This document shows positions 23,201 through 39,679 of a stretch of DNA of 64,000 nt, one piece after another. The stretch's first letter is position 1. Each line of letters begins with the position of its first letter. The DNA is from Mortierella sp. BCC40632 (lineage: Eukaryota; Mortierellomycota; Mortierellomycetes; Mortierellales; Mortierellaceae), in NCBI GenBank assembly GCA_011634665.1, contig WAEK01000023.1:124001-188000 (forward strand), written 5' to 3'. Position numbers and translations under genes: made by a program. Below the pieces are notes generated by a model. That model saw only the letters and a list, made by a program, of their open reading frames with translations. It did not search any database and was not told the origin of the DNA.

Positions 23201-23840
23201 CACGACAGCACTCAATGACAAAACTCCAGACACGGCGAAATGGCTTCAGCATGAGTTAAAAGAGCTCATAGATCGTGAACTGCCCGAGCGAAAGGATCTT
23301 CTTGCCAAACATCCTACACTTCGAGTGGTTCTCGAGGAAAAGGATCGAAAGGAAGAGGAAGAGGTCCAGTGCATGCACTGCAACTCGTATATCTATCTTT
23401 CTCAGGCAGGATGCAGTTGCAGCTCCAAAGTTGTATGCACTGATCATTTCTCTGAGGTATCATTTTTTTTTTTGTAATCTTGTCGTCTTGCCCGGTGAAA
23501 TCGTGAGCTTTGAGTTGCTCAAAGCTAACCTTTTGGGAATCTCCTCCCTTTTTATGGTCCACTGTAGCTCTGTGGCTGTGCAGTTTCGGAGAGATTTTTG
23601 CGCTTACGGTTCTCAGACGAGCATCTCCGAGACATTGTGAATCGCGTCGAGAACTCTGCAAAGGTAAGACTGTAGCCCTGTTACCTCCCAAAGAAGTAGT
23701 GTCCACATCAGACGGTGATAAGAACGCTTCTGACATTTACCCTGTCTGTGACTCCCAACTTTACAGAATCTTTAGAGATGATCACAATGAATGACGCGGA
23801 GAAGAGACTGACTCAAGATGAAAAAGAAAGCAAGAAATAA
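19791..23840 (+). CDS. KDM5: KDM5/JARID1-type histone H3K4 demethylase
   Basis: Eight exons (19791-20138, 20900-21100, 21287-21650, 21875-22355, 22516-22972, 23079-23456, 23568-23663, 23712-23840) join in phase to 817 residues. Domain order is JmjN (about 70-110, CYYPTPEQFREPLKYI), ARID (about 117-225, RTNLNYLEQLYKFHRQQ and WAEIGRGMNY), a PHD finger (about 343-390, CQLCHAGG, LICDSCDLGHHTFCL, WYCPKC), JmjC (about 470-640) and a C5HC2 zinc finger (about 710-748). The JmjC iron ligands are visible as HNE in CWHNEDHYTYSINY and the distal His in YHAGFNHGFNFAEA. This order is diagnostic of KDM5, which removes methyl groups from H3K4 using Fe(II) and 2-oxoglutarate. The PLU-1 region and the later PHD fingers of animal and S. 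pombe relatives are absent, so it resembles the short yeast Jhd2 layout. Intron 1 (761 bp) has T and TG repeats. The last exon is the least certain. Confidence 0.93.
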
Positions 23841-25176
23841 TCGCTGCATTGACTGTGGCGGGCCAAATTACAAAACTTTCTGGGGCATATATTTGTGAGT
23901 GGGTGGATGAGTTTGGTCCGACACACACCAACCAAGGCTTAGGGAGGAAAAACCTCCCGTCTGATGTTCTTAGCGTAAATTTTCTTGACAGCTGGGATTT
24001 TTTTTTCCAGCAACACTATCACCATACAACACAACCACCTCAAGATCACAAAGAGGCCCTCTCTTCTGCCTCCCGTCCTATTCACTATATTTCAAAGTAT
24101 TTTTATAACGCACCATCCTTACTTGCCATTCAGTTATTAGTCTTCAGTTGCATACATATCAAATTTCTCTCCTATACCTCTCCCATATTCACCACACACA
24201 CGCACACGCATACACAGACACTTGTGCACCGCAATGTTGCGTCTCATCTCCCTGTGTCTGGTGTACATTATTATACTTCTTTTCCTTCTCTTCTCAGGCG
24301 CAGTTCGCAATGAATGCTCTCTTTTTTCTTTTTCTCTTTCTTTTTCTTTTTCTTTCTCTTTTCTTTTCTTTTTTTTCCTCTATGTCAATCCAGCGTTTCT
24401 TTAACCCTTGTGTTTTTCCCGCCACATAGCATTATCATTGTTGTATAGTCCTTGTATATCGAACAGAACAGAGAAAAACATTCTCTTTTTTCGCCCTTAC
24501 TCCCGCCTCTCTTAACTCCTCTCCCTCCACTCTTGTCTAGAGAACTGCATGCTTTCCTTTTTTATCTGCATATGCAGGACCAATGAGATGGGATTTTATC
24601 ACGCACCAAAGGCAGGGCGGTCCCGCAATAGGACAAGGCGAACGAGTATGAACACAGCGCTTTTTTTTTTTTTTTTGTGTGTCTCTCTCCAGGGAAGGCG
24701 GGAAGATAAAACCTAATACCAGAAGGACCGATTGAACCACAGATGTTGTGGACGCTTTTTTTTTTACTGAGAGCAAAGAAAGACGCGTCGTTCTCTAGGA
24801 AGAAGAGGAGTATGATATGGAGAGGAGGAGAGGGAGGAGAAGGGGGGAAGGGGAAGATGCGGAGTAAAGGTCTGCTGCCATTGGATACTTGCTCACTGGA
24901 GAGATACCTTCCTGGCGGTATTTGGACAAGGTGAACACTGGGAGACAAGGAAGGAGGGGTATGTAGTTCGACCCAATATTTCTTATAAGGAGAGGGGAGG
25001 ACAGCATAATAGGACATCCCAGGGCAACCACACATGCCAAAAGCTTCGATTGTTCCAAAAAAAAAAAAAAAAAAAAAAAAGGGCACGAAAAAAAAGGGCT
25101 ATATTGACATTTGGCAGAGAAAGACTATCCTGCCCTACCCCACTCTTTTTCTCTTCTTTTTTTCTTTGCCTGTCAC
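23841..25176. other. Convergent 3' region with low-complexity DNA
   Basis: About 1.3 kb between the KDM5 stop and the 3' end of the next minus-strand gene. It holds a CT-rich stretch near 24320-24380, T runs near 24661 and 24759, and an A run at 25057-25080. No protein-like frame was found. Confidence 0.5.
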
Positions 25177-26662
25177 TCAACGTACCCAGAGTCGGTCATG
25201 CAAATCTTCCATTTCCCACATGATGCGCACGTCTGTGAACATTTCCGCGTCGTCTACGAGTCCATAGTCGTGCCACATGGCCTCGCCATCTAAGAAGACT
25301 TGCCTAGTGGATCTTTCCTCTTCTTCCTTTTCTTTATCCTGTGACTGGATCGCCCCTTTCTGATTCTGCTTCTTTGACTGCTCTTGCTCTCGCTTTTGTT
25401 CTTGTTCTTGTTCTCGTTCTCGCTCACTCGCGAACCGACGCCCAACAATGTCCTTCCAATCTTGGGATCCTTGCTCTTGCTGCTGAGACTGTGGCTGTAA
25501 CAGTGATTGAGAAAAGTCGGTTGGTCGGTCACGAATTGGGGCCCTATTCATTAATGGCGCCGGCGCCTCCTCTTCCATCCCTTGCCGCTCCTCAGACGGA
25601 GACGTTAACATCTTGCTAGTCCATCCAAAACCCAATCGCGGAGGGCTCATCGGCGACACGTAGCCATGATGTACAGTGTATCCGGCATGGTTCGGCACCA
25701 TCCCACCTACTGTGTCTGTTTCTGGTTCTTCTTTCGCTTTAGAATCCACAGAGTGTTGGATCGTGTCTTCTTGAGATGGCTGATTGACCCCTTTCTCTAG
25801 ATCTACAGATGGCATCAAACCCACTGGGGGAGGAAGAGAGGGAGATGAAGTAGTACCCGCGTAGACAATGCGCTGACCGGCCTCGACACCCGAAAGACCA
25901 TCTGAATAACTGATAGAGAATGCGCCGGGACATGCGTCACAAAGACGTCTCAGGATCCGGTCAAGGACCTGTACATGTCTTGAACACAACCTGCGTGCCG
26001 ATAATTGACATTGAATCCTGTCCAAGGTTGGGTCAAATGGTAGACGGAGGTGATACAGGACGTTGTTATTGCTGTTGTTGTTGTTGTTGTTGTTGTTGTC
26101 GTTTCCATTGCCATTGTCCAAAGAGGCATCGGCACTCTGAGACATAGTGGTTGTTGTTGGAGGACCAACGGAAGGAGTGGACACGGGCAGGGGTGACCAT
26201 GGATGGTTGCGGTAGGCCACAAAAATAAGTGGGTAGGCTACACGCTGATGTAAGGAGGTGTCTACAAGGAGATAACCTTGAGCCCCAAGAGGGATGGTCG
26301 TCATCGAGGCCTCGACCGAGGAAGGGATAGACTCCTGATGCGTATGCTGGGAACGATGATCGTCCATGCTCCCGAGAGTGAAGATGAGTTTACGAAGAGC
26401 TTTCTGGTAGACATCAACCTGGAGGAGACTAGGTGAGGAGAGAGCAAAATCCATCGACCCCACTGTCTAGAGAAGAGGAACGAGTAAGGGGAAAACAATA
26501 AGAGTCTTCTTCTTTTTCCCTAGTCTTTGAGACGGAGTTGACAAAGAATAGAGAAGCAATGTCACGCTAGAGGATCCTGGACATGGTTTCATTTACATTC
26601 ACAAAAGGCAGTTCCTCATTCAGGAACTTGTCTGGCCGAGCGATGGGCGAGATGCTCAACAT
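25177..26662 (-). CDS. Uncharacterised protein with Asn, Gln and Glu-rich linkers
   Basis: Exon 1 (26662-26597, ATG through LPFVN) and exon 2 (26466-25177) join in phase zero to 451 residues. The first 35 residues look conserved (ARPDKFLNEELPFVN), followed by a helical block (SLLQVDVYQKALRKLIFTLG) and a possible beta-rich region (GAQGYLLVDTSLHQRVAYPL, IFVAYRNHPW). After a poly-Asn spacer comes another ordered stretch (LYHLRLPFDPTLDRIQCQL, RHVQVLDRILRRLCDACPG). The rest is disordered, with a Glu/Gln/Arg-rich tract. The acidic C-terminus ends DLHDRLWVR. I do not recognise the family and propose no function. It lies head to tail behind the MedA-like gene. The start could lie further upstream if a leader intron exists. 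Confidence 0.68.
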
Positions 26663-26689
26663 GGTTTCTTGGCTGTGACTTGAACTGGG

Positions 26690-26731
<42 letters not shown>

Positions 26732-27421
26732 GTGAATTGAAAGGATTGTGGTCAGACAATGGCCAATGCCGAACAAACGAGTCGGAATGTACAGAGCAGG
26801 CCGAAGCAGGTGACAGTGAACAAAGAAGCAGGAGCGTGAGAAAAAAAAAAAAAAAAAAAAAAGAACAGAGCGTAGAACAAAGCAATGTGCGTTGGAGACG
26901 GGTGGGCAGCAGTGGAAGAGAGGAGTGGAGACGACCTTGTTGGACTCACAGTAACAAAGGCTAGACTCGGAGTGTGAGAGAGAAAGGGGTGTGGACAGAA
27001 AGGACAGAGAGTCGAGGTCGGAAGGGGAAAGGAAATGCACGGTCCGAATGAGCATCGCGAGGCCAAATGGTCCCGTCATCTGCGTATGTGCGCGCGCGCA
27101 ATGCAACCACCCGATGGGCGTCAACCTGCTCGTCCGTTTGGCCACTGACCCCACTGTCTGTCGGCGCACTCGCCGCTTCTATCTCTCGCATTTCCCCCCT
27201 TTCGTTGCGTGCAGATTCGCGCAGGGCCAACAAGGTGCGAGAGTCGAGAGGAACGTGCGAGGGCTCCCATCAGATTTGCGCGTCCCGTACGTGTTTGTGC
27301 TTGAACAAGAACAAAAGAAAAGAGGCGGTGAGTGGCGTGACTCCAAAGGGGTTGGACACACCGACGCGTCTTTTCCAGAGAGCTGAGCACGTTTTGGTCT
27401 AGAGCCGACCTTTTTCATTTT
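26663..27421. other. Spacer upstream of the unknown gene
   Basis: About 760 bp with two long A runs, 26690-26727 and about 26840-26862, and otherwise mixed sequence. It must hold the promoter of the gene on its left and the 3' end of the MedA-like gene on its right. Composition-driven open frames were rejected. Confidence 0.5.
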
Positions 27422-32146
<4,725 letters not shown>

Positions 32147-34669
32147 CCTCCACGGAACCTCACAATGGCTATAAGTTTGTGGGCGATGAGAGGCGGAGAA
32201 ACAATGTTAGGCAAAGGACGATAGAGAAGGTTGTTGTCGTGCTCGTTGACTGGAGTGAGATCCAGGCGACGGAGCAAATGATCCGTGGGAGTATTACACG
32301 GAAGCGAGGCGAGGGATCGGCGACAAGAATAGAGGTGGTGGTGGGGAAGAGAGGACGGGCCGTGAGGTGACCGTGAGAGAAGGCGGAATCGCAGATGTGG
32401 AAAAAAAAAAAAAAAAAAAAAAAAATGCGTGGCCGATATGTGGAACAAACAAGCGAAGGTAGAGGGCAGAGAGAGAAGGAGAATATGAGAAAGAAAGAAA
32501 TGGGGGAAAAAAATGGAAGGGAAGGAGAGGGGGAGGGGAGGGGGGAGGAGAGAAAGAGCAAGAAAAAGGAAAGGGAAGAGGGAGCAAAAAGAACAAAGAA
32601 GATTAAGAAGCGACAGGGCGGAAAACTATAAAGCAGATCAAATGGTAATAGGGGAGGGGACTGCAATAAATAAAAAACGCTTTCGATAACAGAAAGGAAC
32701 GTGTGCGGAGGAGCACGCAAACAAAGGCACAGTTGATCGGTGCTTGATCTTGTCAGCCAGTCGGGCCGGGGCAGGCCACAACGGGAGAGACATAAATGAG
32801 CTCCACTGAGAGGAGGGGCCCGATGTTCTGGTGGCCTCCCGCCTCCCTCTTCCCCGTCCCGGGCCTGGCGGCGATAGTGCATTGTAAGCAAATATATACG
32901 CCCAGGAACATGTGTTGGGCCAGGCTGGGCAGAGCGAGGCAGGGATGGACAGGGTCAGATAAATCAAGTTGCAAGGAGGAGGAGGGATGTGCAGGAGCCA
33001 GCCGGAATCCAGGAGGTTCACTCTTATCCTGCTTGCACCCCATAGCCATTACTATATCTTTCTCTTTTTTTTTTCGCTTGTTCCCCGGCCCCGTCTCATG
33101 CTCGGTCTTTCTCCTTCGTTCTCTTTTTCTCCTCTCGTTCGCATACATATGGTCTATCATTCTATCTCTTTTTTTGATGCATGGCTGTGGGCATGGAGAA
33201 CAGGTCGGGGTGGCACTATCAATGGAGCGGTACATCCATGTACCCTCTTCGTCCCTCTTCCAGAGATACACAGATACGTATTCAATACCTCCGCATGCAC
33301 ACAGTTAAGCAGGACGGGAAGAAGGAATGCGACGAGAACAATGAAGAGTGAGGGGGTGTATCACAACAGAATCATTCAAGGACTGAATGTAAAGTTCACT
33401 TAAATGGTTTTTTTTTTTTTTTCACACTTCTTTTTTCTTTTTTTCTTGCTTTCTTCTCGCCTTCTTGCTTTCCTGTGGGCCATCAATCTGTAACCACAGT
33501 TTGGCAAGCGCGGTGCATTTTCTGTGTCTCCCTTTCTATCCCTCCCTCCCTTCACTCACGCACTCTCACACTCTCTTCTCTCTCACTTCACTCTCTTTTT
33601 TCTCATTCTCATTCTCATTCTCTCACTCTCATTTCTCTCACTCTCACTCTTCTCACTCTCTCTTTCTCTTTCTCTCACTCTCACTCTCAATCTCAATCTC
33701 AATCTCAATCTTTCTTTCTCTCGGTCCCCAAACATACACACATACATATATACATACACGCACATGCCATTATTATTTATTATCCTCCCTTTTCTATCTC
33801 TCTTTTTTATTTTTTTTTTTTTTTGTTTACTTTCTCTCTTTTTTTTTTCAGCCCGTTTGTCCTCCTGTCCTTGGGCTCTGAGCCCACGACTATTCTTTCC
33901 TTCCCTCGAGCCCTTTTGCACACGGATCGTTTGTTCCTCTGATGGACGAAACCACACCCAGTAAAAAAAAGAAGTCGAACAAAGTCTGAGACACTCAAGA
34001 AGCGCAAATAAGAATTTACGATCGCAGCACAAATCGTTCCCTCTCACTCGCTCTCGCTCTTTCTGGAGCGGCGTTGGGACCAGACTCCTTTTGTGCTGTG
34101 CCGTGTGTGAAGTCGGAGAATGAGGAAAGAGGGGAGGGAGGGCGGAGGAGGGGGGGAAGGGGGAAGGGCCGGCTTCGATTTTCGTCGTTGTCGTCTTGTT
34201 TTTTTTTTTTTCTTTGTATCATTGGCCAAAACATTTGGCTGAGGCAGGTAGGGTACAAATGAGATATAGAGGGTAGCAATGAAGATGGCTCGTTGCTTTT
34301 TTTTTTTTTTTTTTTTTTTTTTTACCTTGAACGTGGCCGTTTCCCTATCACAGCGTAGGGCCTCGCGAAGTGGGGCGAGTCGGGGACCGGCGTCCAGTGA
34401 CGAGGCGTCAAAGGCGGGCTAAAGATCGGCTGCGGTCCCTCTGCAGCCGGCTGGCAGTCTCTTGAGGAAGACACTTGGACTACGGCGGTAATCACGGTGA
34501 AGGAAGAGAGAGGAATAAAACAAAAGAGGGGGGAGGGGCGTATAAGAGAGGAAGGCCAAGGTAGGGTCAAGGCTGGATGGGAGGGGGAAACTAGATAAAG
34601 AATAGATGACGAAGATGCAGAGGAGAAAACTGAAGAAGCTTTCTTCATGTTCCTCTGTTAGCCTTTATG
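32147..34669. other. Upstream region of MedA-like gene; low-complexity DNA
   Basis: It contains an A run at 32401-32425, purine-rich DNA near 32455-32630, interrupted CT and TCTCAA-type repeats at 33540-33720, T runs near 33406 and 33805, and a T run at about 34298-34323. The segment 34328-34430 is GC-rich and open on the minus strand (for example RLAPLREALRCDRE), but I could not link it to another exon. No gene is called. Confidence 0.5.
33540..33720. repeat. Imperfect pyrimidine-rich hexanucleotide repeats
   Basis: Blocks of CTCATT, CTCACT and CTCAAT-type units with slight variation, about 180 bp in total, in the gene-poor zone. Confidence 0.75.
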
Positions 34670-36070
34670 TCAATTAAGTTCTTTACTGGACGCTTTGATC
34701 CGACCGAGAACGACAGGTGAACGTGGTCCTGGCTTACCGGATCCTGGCTGTTGCTTTTTGAGTTCGGGTGTTCTGTAGAAGACAGGGAAAGAAAAGAAGG
34801 TGTGTAGAAAGAAAAATGCGGCGACGAGGGCTGCTTTTGAGGCCAGACGACAAAGAGAATGAAGAGTTGAACAATCGGACTAGAACCAAAGCCAGAGGTC
34901 GAGTGTGCCAGAGCTAACTTCTTAAAAAAAAAAAAAAAAAAATGGAGGTAGGGTTACAGAAGCAAGCGATCAATGCTAAAAGGTATTGGTTTGAACAACA
35001 AGCAAATAAAGCATTGGAAAAGTTAGATGACCATGTAAAATAAATAAATATAAAAACTGGTCCAGTCTCTGATCGGATGAGCAACCACACTTAGGTAAGA
35101 GGGTGCACTAATAGAAAGGCAGGCGATGGGCCCAGAGCAGAGGAATCGCCAGGCAGACATGGAACAAAGCAAGAGAAGAAAAGGAGAAGGCCGCAAGCAA
35201 GTCGAAGGGGAAACGAGGAGACGAGAGGAACATGCTCGACCGACACACTACACCATGCTCGGGCGCAAATGCCATGGATAGTACAGGGCCAGAACAAGGC
35301 AGAAGGAGGGAGGAGGGACAAGGCTAAAAAAATGAGGGTGCTCTTTCAGGGTGCAAGGAGGAAACAGTGCGCATACACCCCCAAACATACTTTAAAAAAA
35401 GTGCGGCCCATAGCAGAGGGAGTACTGACGGGGGAGCGGAAGCGGAAGAGGCAACCATGTATGATTGGGTTAATGCTCTGTTCCTGCCGTCCGTCTTGAC
35501 GTACTGTTGGTATTCAGCTGTGCGCGTTTGTTTGTTGCTTCTCCGGTCGAGGGTAGCAAGGTGTCCCGAGAGGACAGAGCGGGATTCAGACGCAAGCCAG
35601 CTGAAGAAGGGTATGGGCGAACAAGTGTAGATTGAGGGAACTGTCGAGACCAAGAAAAGAGCAAAGAGGAAGGGAACGAGTTAGTCGGTTTGTGTATACG
35701 AATGCCCCAGAGCCAACAACGGGCTAGCAACGACCATTACTACGGCCGCCATGTGCTGTACTCTGCTCACTCGACCCCTCCTTTCGTTACTTTTTCTCTA
35801 TCTTACTCTTTAGCCTTCTATCCCACTCTTCTCTTATCCATTCTTTTGCACATTCTCCTTTCCCCTTGGCCAAGCGGGAGGGGGCGGACAAAGAGTGTCG
35901 CATATGCGTTGTTGATGTCGAGAAGCCTAGCCGTATGCGGACACAAATGCAGGTTTTCATGGAGACAGAGGGAAGGTCTGATTCAAGCGGAGCAAAAGGT
36001 TCACATGCAGCAATGGAAAATGAGTCTGCACACAACTGCACAGTGGCCCACCGGGCGAAGGGAGAGAGAG

Positions 36071-36102
<32 letters not shown>

Positions 36103-37090
36103 TAGTCCCTGTTGGTCAAATTGGAGGGCCGAGAAAGGGGGGGGGGAGTGGAGAGGACAGAGGGCGGAAGGAAGGACTGCACGACCACAACCTTGACCAC
36201 GACGGCGGGCTGCCATGAATCTTGGACGGCGCTATGCGTCGTGCAGTAGAATGCTAGGAGGTTCTGGCGGAATGGACCACAGAGGAAGCGAGTGACAACT
36301 ACAACAATAACAACAAGGAGGCAGCGGCGAGAGTTTTTACTTTTTTACCCTCCCTTTCTTTTTTCTCCTTCCCTTCCACCTCACTCTTTCTCTCTCCTTA
36401 TTTTTTCCTATTCTTTCCCTTTCTGTTTTTATACTCTCTCTTCTTTTTCTTATACTTATTTTCTCTTATTCTTTCTTTCTCCTATTCTTTATTCCTCTTA
36501 CTCTTTCCTCTCTTATTCATTTCTTTCTCTTTCTCTTCTCTTTAAATTTCTATTTCTTCTTTTCTTTTTCTATTACTTTCTCTAATTCTTTCTTTACTTC
36601 TTTCTTTATTTCTTTCTTTGTTCCTTTCTCTCTTTTCTCTTTGCAGTGCTCATTCTTCCTATTTCTCCTTCCACTTCCAATGTGGCCACAGTGATGAAGG
36701 GTAAGATGACATCCAAGTATGTTGACCGTCGAGTTGGACGAAGTGAGTGAAAACCTCGATCGCTACGACAGGGACAGGCAGGGGACGAAGAAAGGGATAA
36801 GAATGACGAGTGGAGGGATAAGGAGAGTCGTGCGAGAGCTTATGCATGCGTTTGTGTGCGGGCGGCTAGCCAGTGGGGATCGTTGCTTTGTCGGACAGAG
36901 TTGGTCTGAACCCACGATCACGCCCACAACGATCCCGGATGGGGATGGGAGGCAGCACACGTACTTAATGAGATGAATGGGACCACTGCCTGTGGTGCGG
37001 GCAACGGCGGGGTAGGGATGGCAGATGATGACAATAGAGAGCAATGAAGTCAGCAGAGAGAAAGTGATAGAAAGAGAGAGAGAGAGAGAG

Positions 37091-37161
<71 letters not shown>

Positions 37162-37837
37162 AGAATGGAAAGAGTACGTGAGAGAAGAAAAGAAAATAGG
37201 GAAAAGTCAGAGGGGGAGAAAGGAGAAGAAGGGACCGCGGACAAGAAGAAAGAAAGAAACGGCCGAGGCGATGCTCAAAGCCTCCGCGATGCCCGAGGGG
37301 CCTTGGATTGCTGGCGGAAATGGGGTGATAGCCGTCCATGGCCATGCGGAGGCGGTACTAGATCACTAATGTTATGGCCGTCGATTCATCTGCAGTCTGC
37401 GCTCTCTTATGCTTGTCACGCAGCTCGCTTCCTCTCCGCTCTCGTCGTCCGAGAAGACCGCCTCTCTATCCACGCATCGCAGTCGATGCAAAAATGCCCT
37501 ACCTACTCATGCGAATGTGTGTAGCTGTGTACAACATGATCTCCAGGCTGACCCCTGTCGACCCCGCCACGCTATTTCCCTGTGATGCAGATACAGTGAC
37601 CCAAGAATACCTTGAAAGCATTGCTTCGCCAATATTAGTTCATTGCGAGCAGACATAAATTCGCAGCCGAGAACCAAAAGGGCCTAACAAGGGTGTCCGC
37701 ACGTCTTAGCAAGAACCACGACCATGCACTCACTTCTGCCCACGACATTGGCATCGCCGGACGTAATCTTCTCGAATGATCGGAACATGGTCATGCTCAT
37801 CTTTGCCTTGGACCAGTAGTTTGTTTCCGCATACACC
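34670..37837 (-). CDS. Candidate 3' part of an unresolved gene (three linked exons)
   Basis: Three minus-strand segments look coding and fit together by splice phase: 37837-37734 (VYAETNYWSKAKMSMTMF then RSFEKITSGDANVVGR), 36762-36711 (IEVFTHFVQLDGQHTW) and 34772-34670 (TPELKKQQPGSGKPG, then VVLGRIKASSKELN and a stop). Donors would be GTGAGT and GTCATC, with acceptors TAG and CAG. The second intron would be about 1.9 kb, far longer than others here, and the GTCATC donor is weak. The segment at 37734-37837 also has an open alternative frame. Upstream exons were not found, although 39521-39439 (minus) has an exon-like look. I do not recognise the protein. Treat this as a hypothesis needing transcript data. 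Confidence 0.25.
37071..37162. repeat. (GA)n microsatellite
   Basis: About 90 bp of GA repeat with a few GAAA interruptions, in the gene-poor zone. Confidence 0.9.
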
Positions 37838-38117
37838 CTGCTCACTCAGTTTTGTCCTTCCCCTGACTGCTCCTCTCCTGGGCGCGAAAAATAAAATAAA
37901 GGTTGGTGCGATCCTCTTTCGTGTGCTCGCATCGGTACCATGGCCTTTTGCGGTTGTGCGACCATTGTCTTGAAAACCCCCTCTGCCGTACAACTGACGC
38001 AGCCGACCGACCACCATGTGGGACGTAATGAATGTATCAAGTGCCATGCCTGCTCCAGAACTAGGCGCCTTCGCGCAGGAGGTGGACTGCGGTGCTTGCT
38101 CCTCTCCCTCTTCTTTC

Positions 38118-38122
38118 CTCTC

Positions 38123-38187
<65 letters not shown>
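38118..38187. repeat. (CT)n microsatellite
   Basis: About 70 bp of CT repeat. An open frame crosses it on the plus strand, but that is expected from a dinucleotide repeat without stops. Confidence 0.9.
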
Positions 38188-38191
<4 letters not shown>

Positions 38192-39605
38192 CCGAGCGAG
38201 CGTAATAGGCTCTCATCCATTCATCCTGTGCCTACCCCACTTGATCCTTCGATATTTTGTTGAAAAAGCAGTAAACCGATTGGAGGAAGGAGCCCTATTT
38301 TTTATGGCCCATCGACAGTTACTCCTCTTTCCCAAGTCGACCCTCATTGCCGCTTTCACCCGCCTTCTCTCCGCAGCAAGCTAAACGATCATCGGGTCGC
38401 TACTTTGCCCTGGCAGCGTCGTCACCTTTGATCCGCGACAAGGAAGTGGCGTGGCCGAGACATGCTAGACCGAAGAATTCGCATTCGGTCCTCGACAACT
38501 GCTCATAGAACAATCTGCCTGGTCTTTTCTCTCATCAGTTTCCCCACTACCCTACCCCAGCTTCTCTCACATCTCCAATACCACTGCTACTGTCATCTCT
38601 CGTTCTACTTCTTTCACTCATTCCTCAGCAGAAAGGTACAATGGGCCAGCCTGTGCAGTCCACTGTTGCGCAAAAAAGTGCTCACATTCAATCACTGGAT
38701 GACTTTTCCATTGGGCGCTAAAAGAGTCAGACAAGTGGCCACAAGCTGCAGCCGAGCAAGTGTGAACAAGACGAGGTAAGCATGGTTGTGAAAGGCTAGG
38801 TGTAGATGGAACGGAAGAGAAGGGGCCAACTGCCTCATTTTGCTTACACTACAATGCCCTGCACACACTCTTTCAAGCTTAAGGCGGGAGAAAAATAAAA
38901 GACGGCTGATTGGCCAAGGGCCTGTTTTCCTCTACTAAGCGGAACCAAATGGACGAGAATATGACCATACTCATTCAATGAAGCGGATATTCAGTCGTTT
39001 CACTGTGCGATGAGGGGGGGGGGTGATCCGATTGCCTTGATGCAGCATCATGTCTCCGGCATTCAGAGCCCCGTTATCTACCCAGGAATACCTCGGCCGC
39101 GTCTCACTCCTTGCTTCTCTTGGCCGAGCTCTTTTTCCTTCACGCTATTGCCCAGTTCTGGAAAGGAAAAGTATGCGCGCTTTAGGGGGTGGAGAGGAGA
39201 GAGAGGAAAGAGGAGGAGAAAGAAGAGGAGGAAAGGAGATGTTGTTGACAAGACGAGACTCAGCGGGTGAGAGCGGGGAACTCATCTTCCTCTTTGCCCA
39301 ATTTCATCTCCGAGAATAAAAAAACGGCGGCGGTATCTAGCATCTCCTCCGTCTCTCTTTTTCTCTCCTCTCTGATCGCGCCCTTGTGGCCTAAAAAGCA
39401 CTGCAGAGATGGAGGCGATGCAGATGAGTTTGCGAGAGGTACCTCTGCTTCATTGTATGATGGCGAAAGGCGGACATGGGTCTCGGCACATTTTGAGTCG
39501 GCCCAAGCCTGGTCTGTTGACTGGGGCAGACGGACCAGACAGCTAGTACGAGCGATGCCGGGCGAAGACAAAAGAAGACACTCGCATTACATTACAACCG
39601 CACAT

Positions 39606-39612
39606 AACACAC

Positions 39613-39660
<48 letters not shown>

Positions 39661-39679
39661 TACACACGCACACACACAT
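39606..39679. repeat. (CA)n microsatellite
   Basis: About 70 bp of CA repeat with CG and TA interruptions, in the gene-poor zone. Confidence 0.9.

Noticed and set aside
37940..38100. A LIM or zinc-knuckle look on the plus strand (ECIKCHACSR).
   Set aside because: The first Cys pair has the wrong spacing, the His is too far from its Cys, and all frames on both strands are open here.
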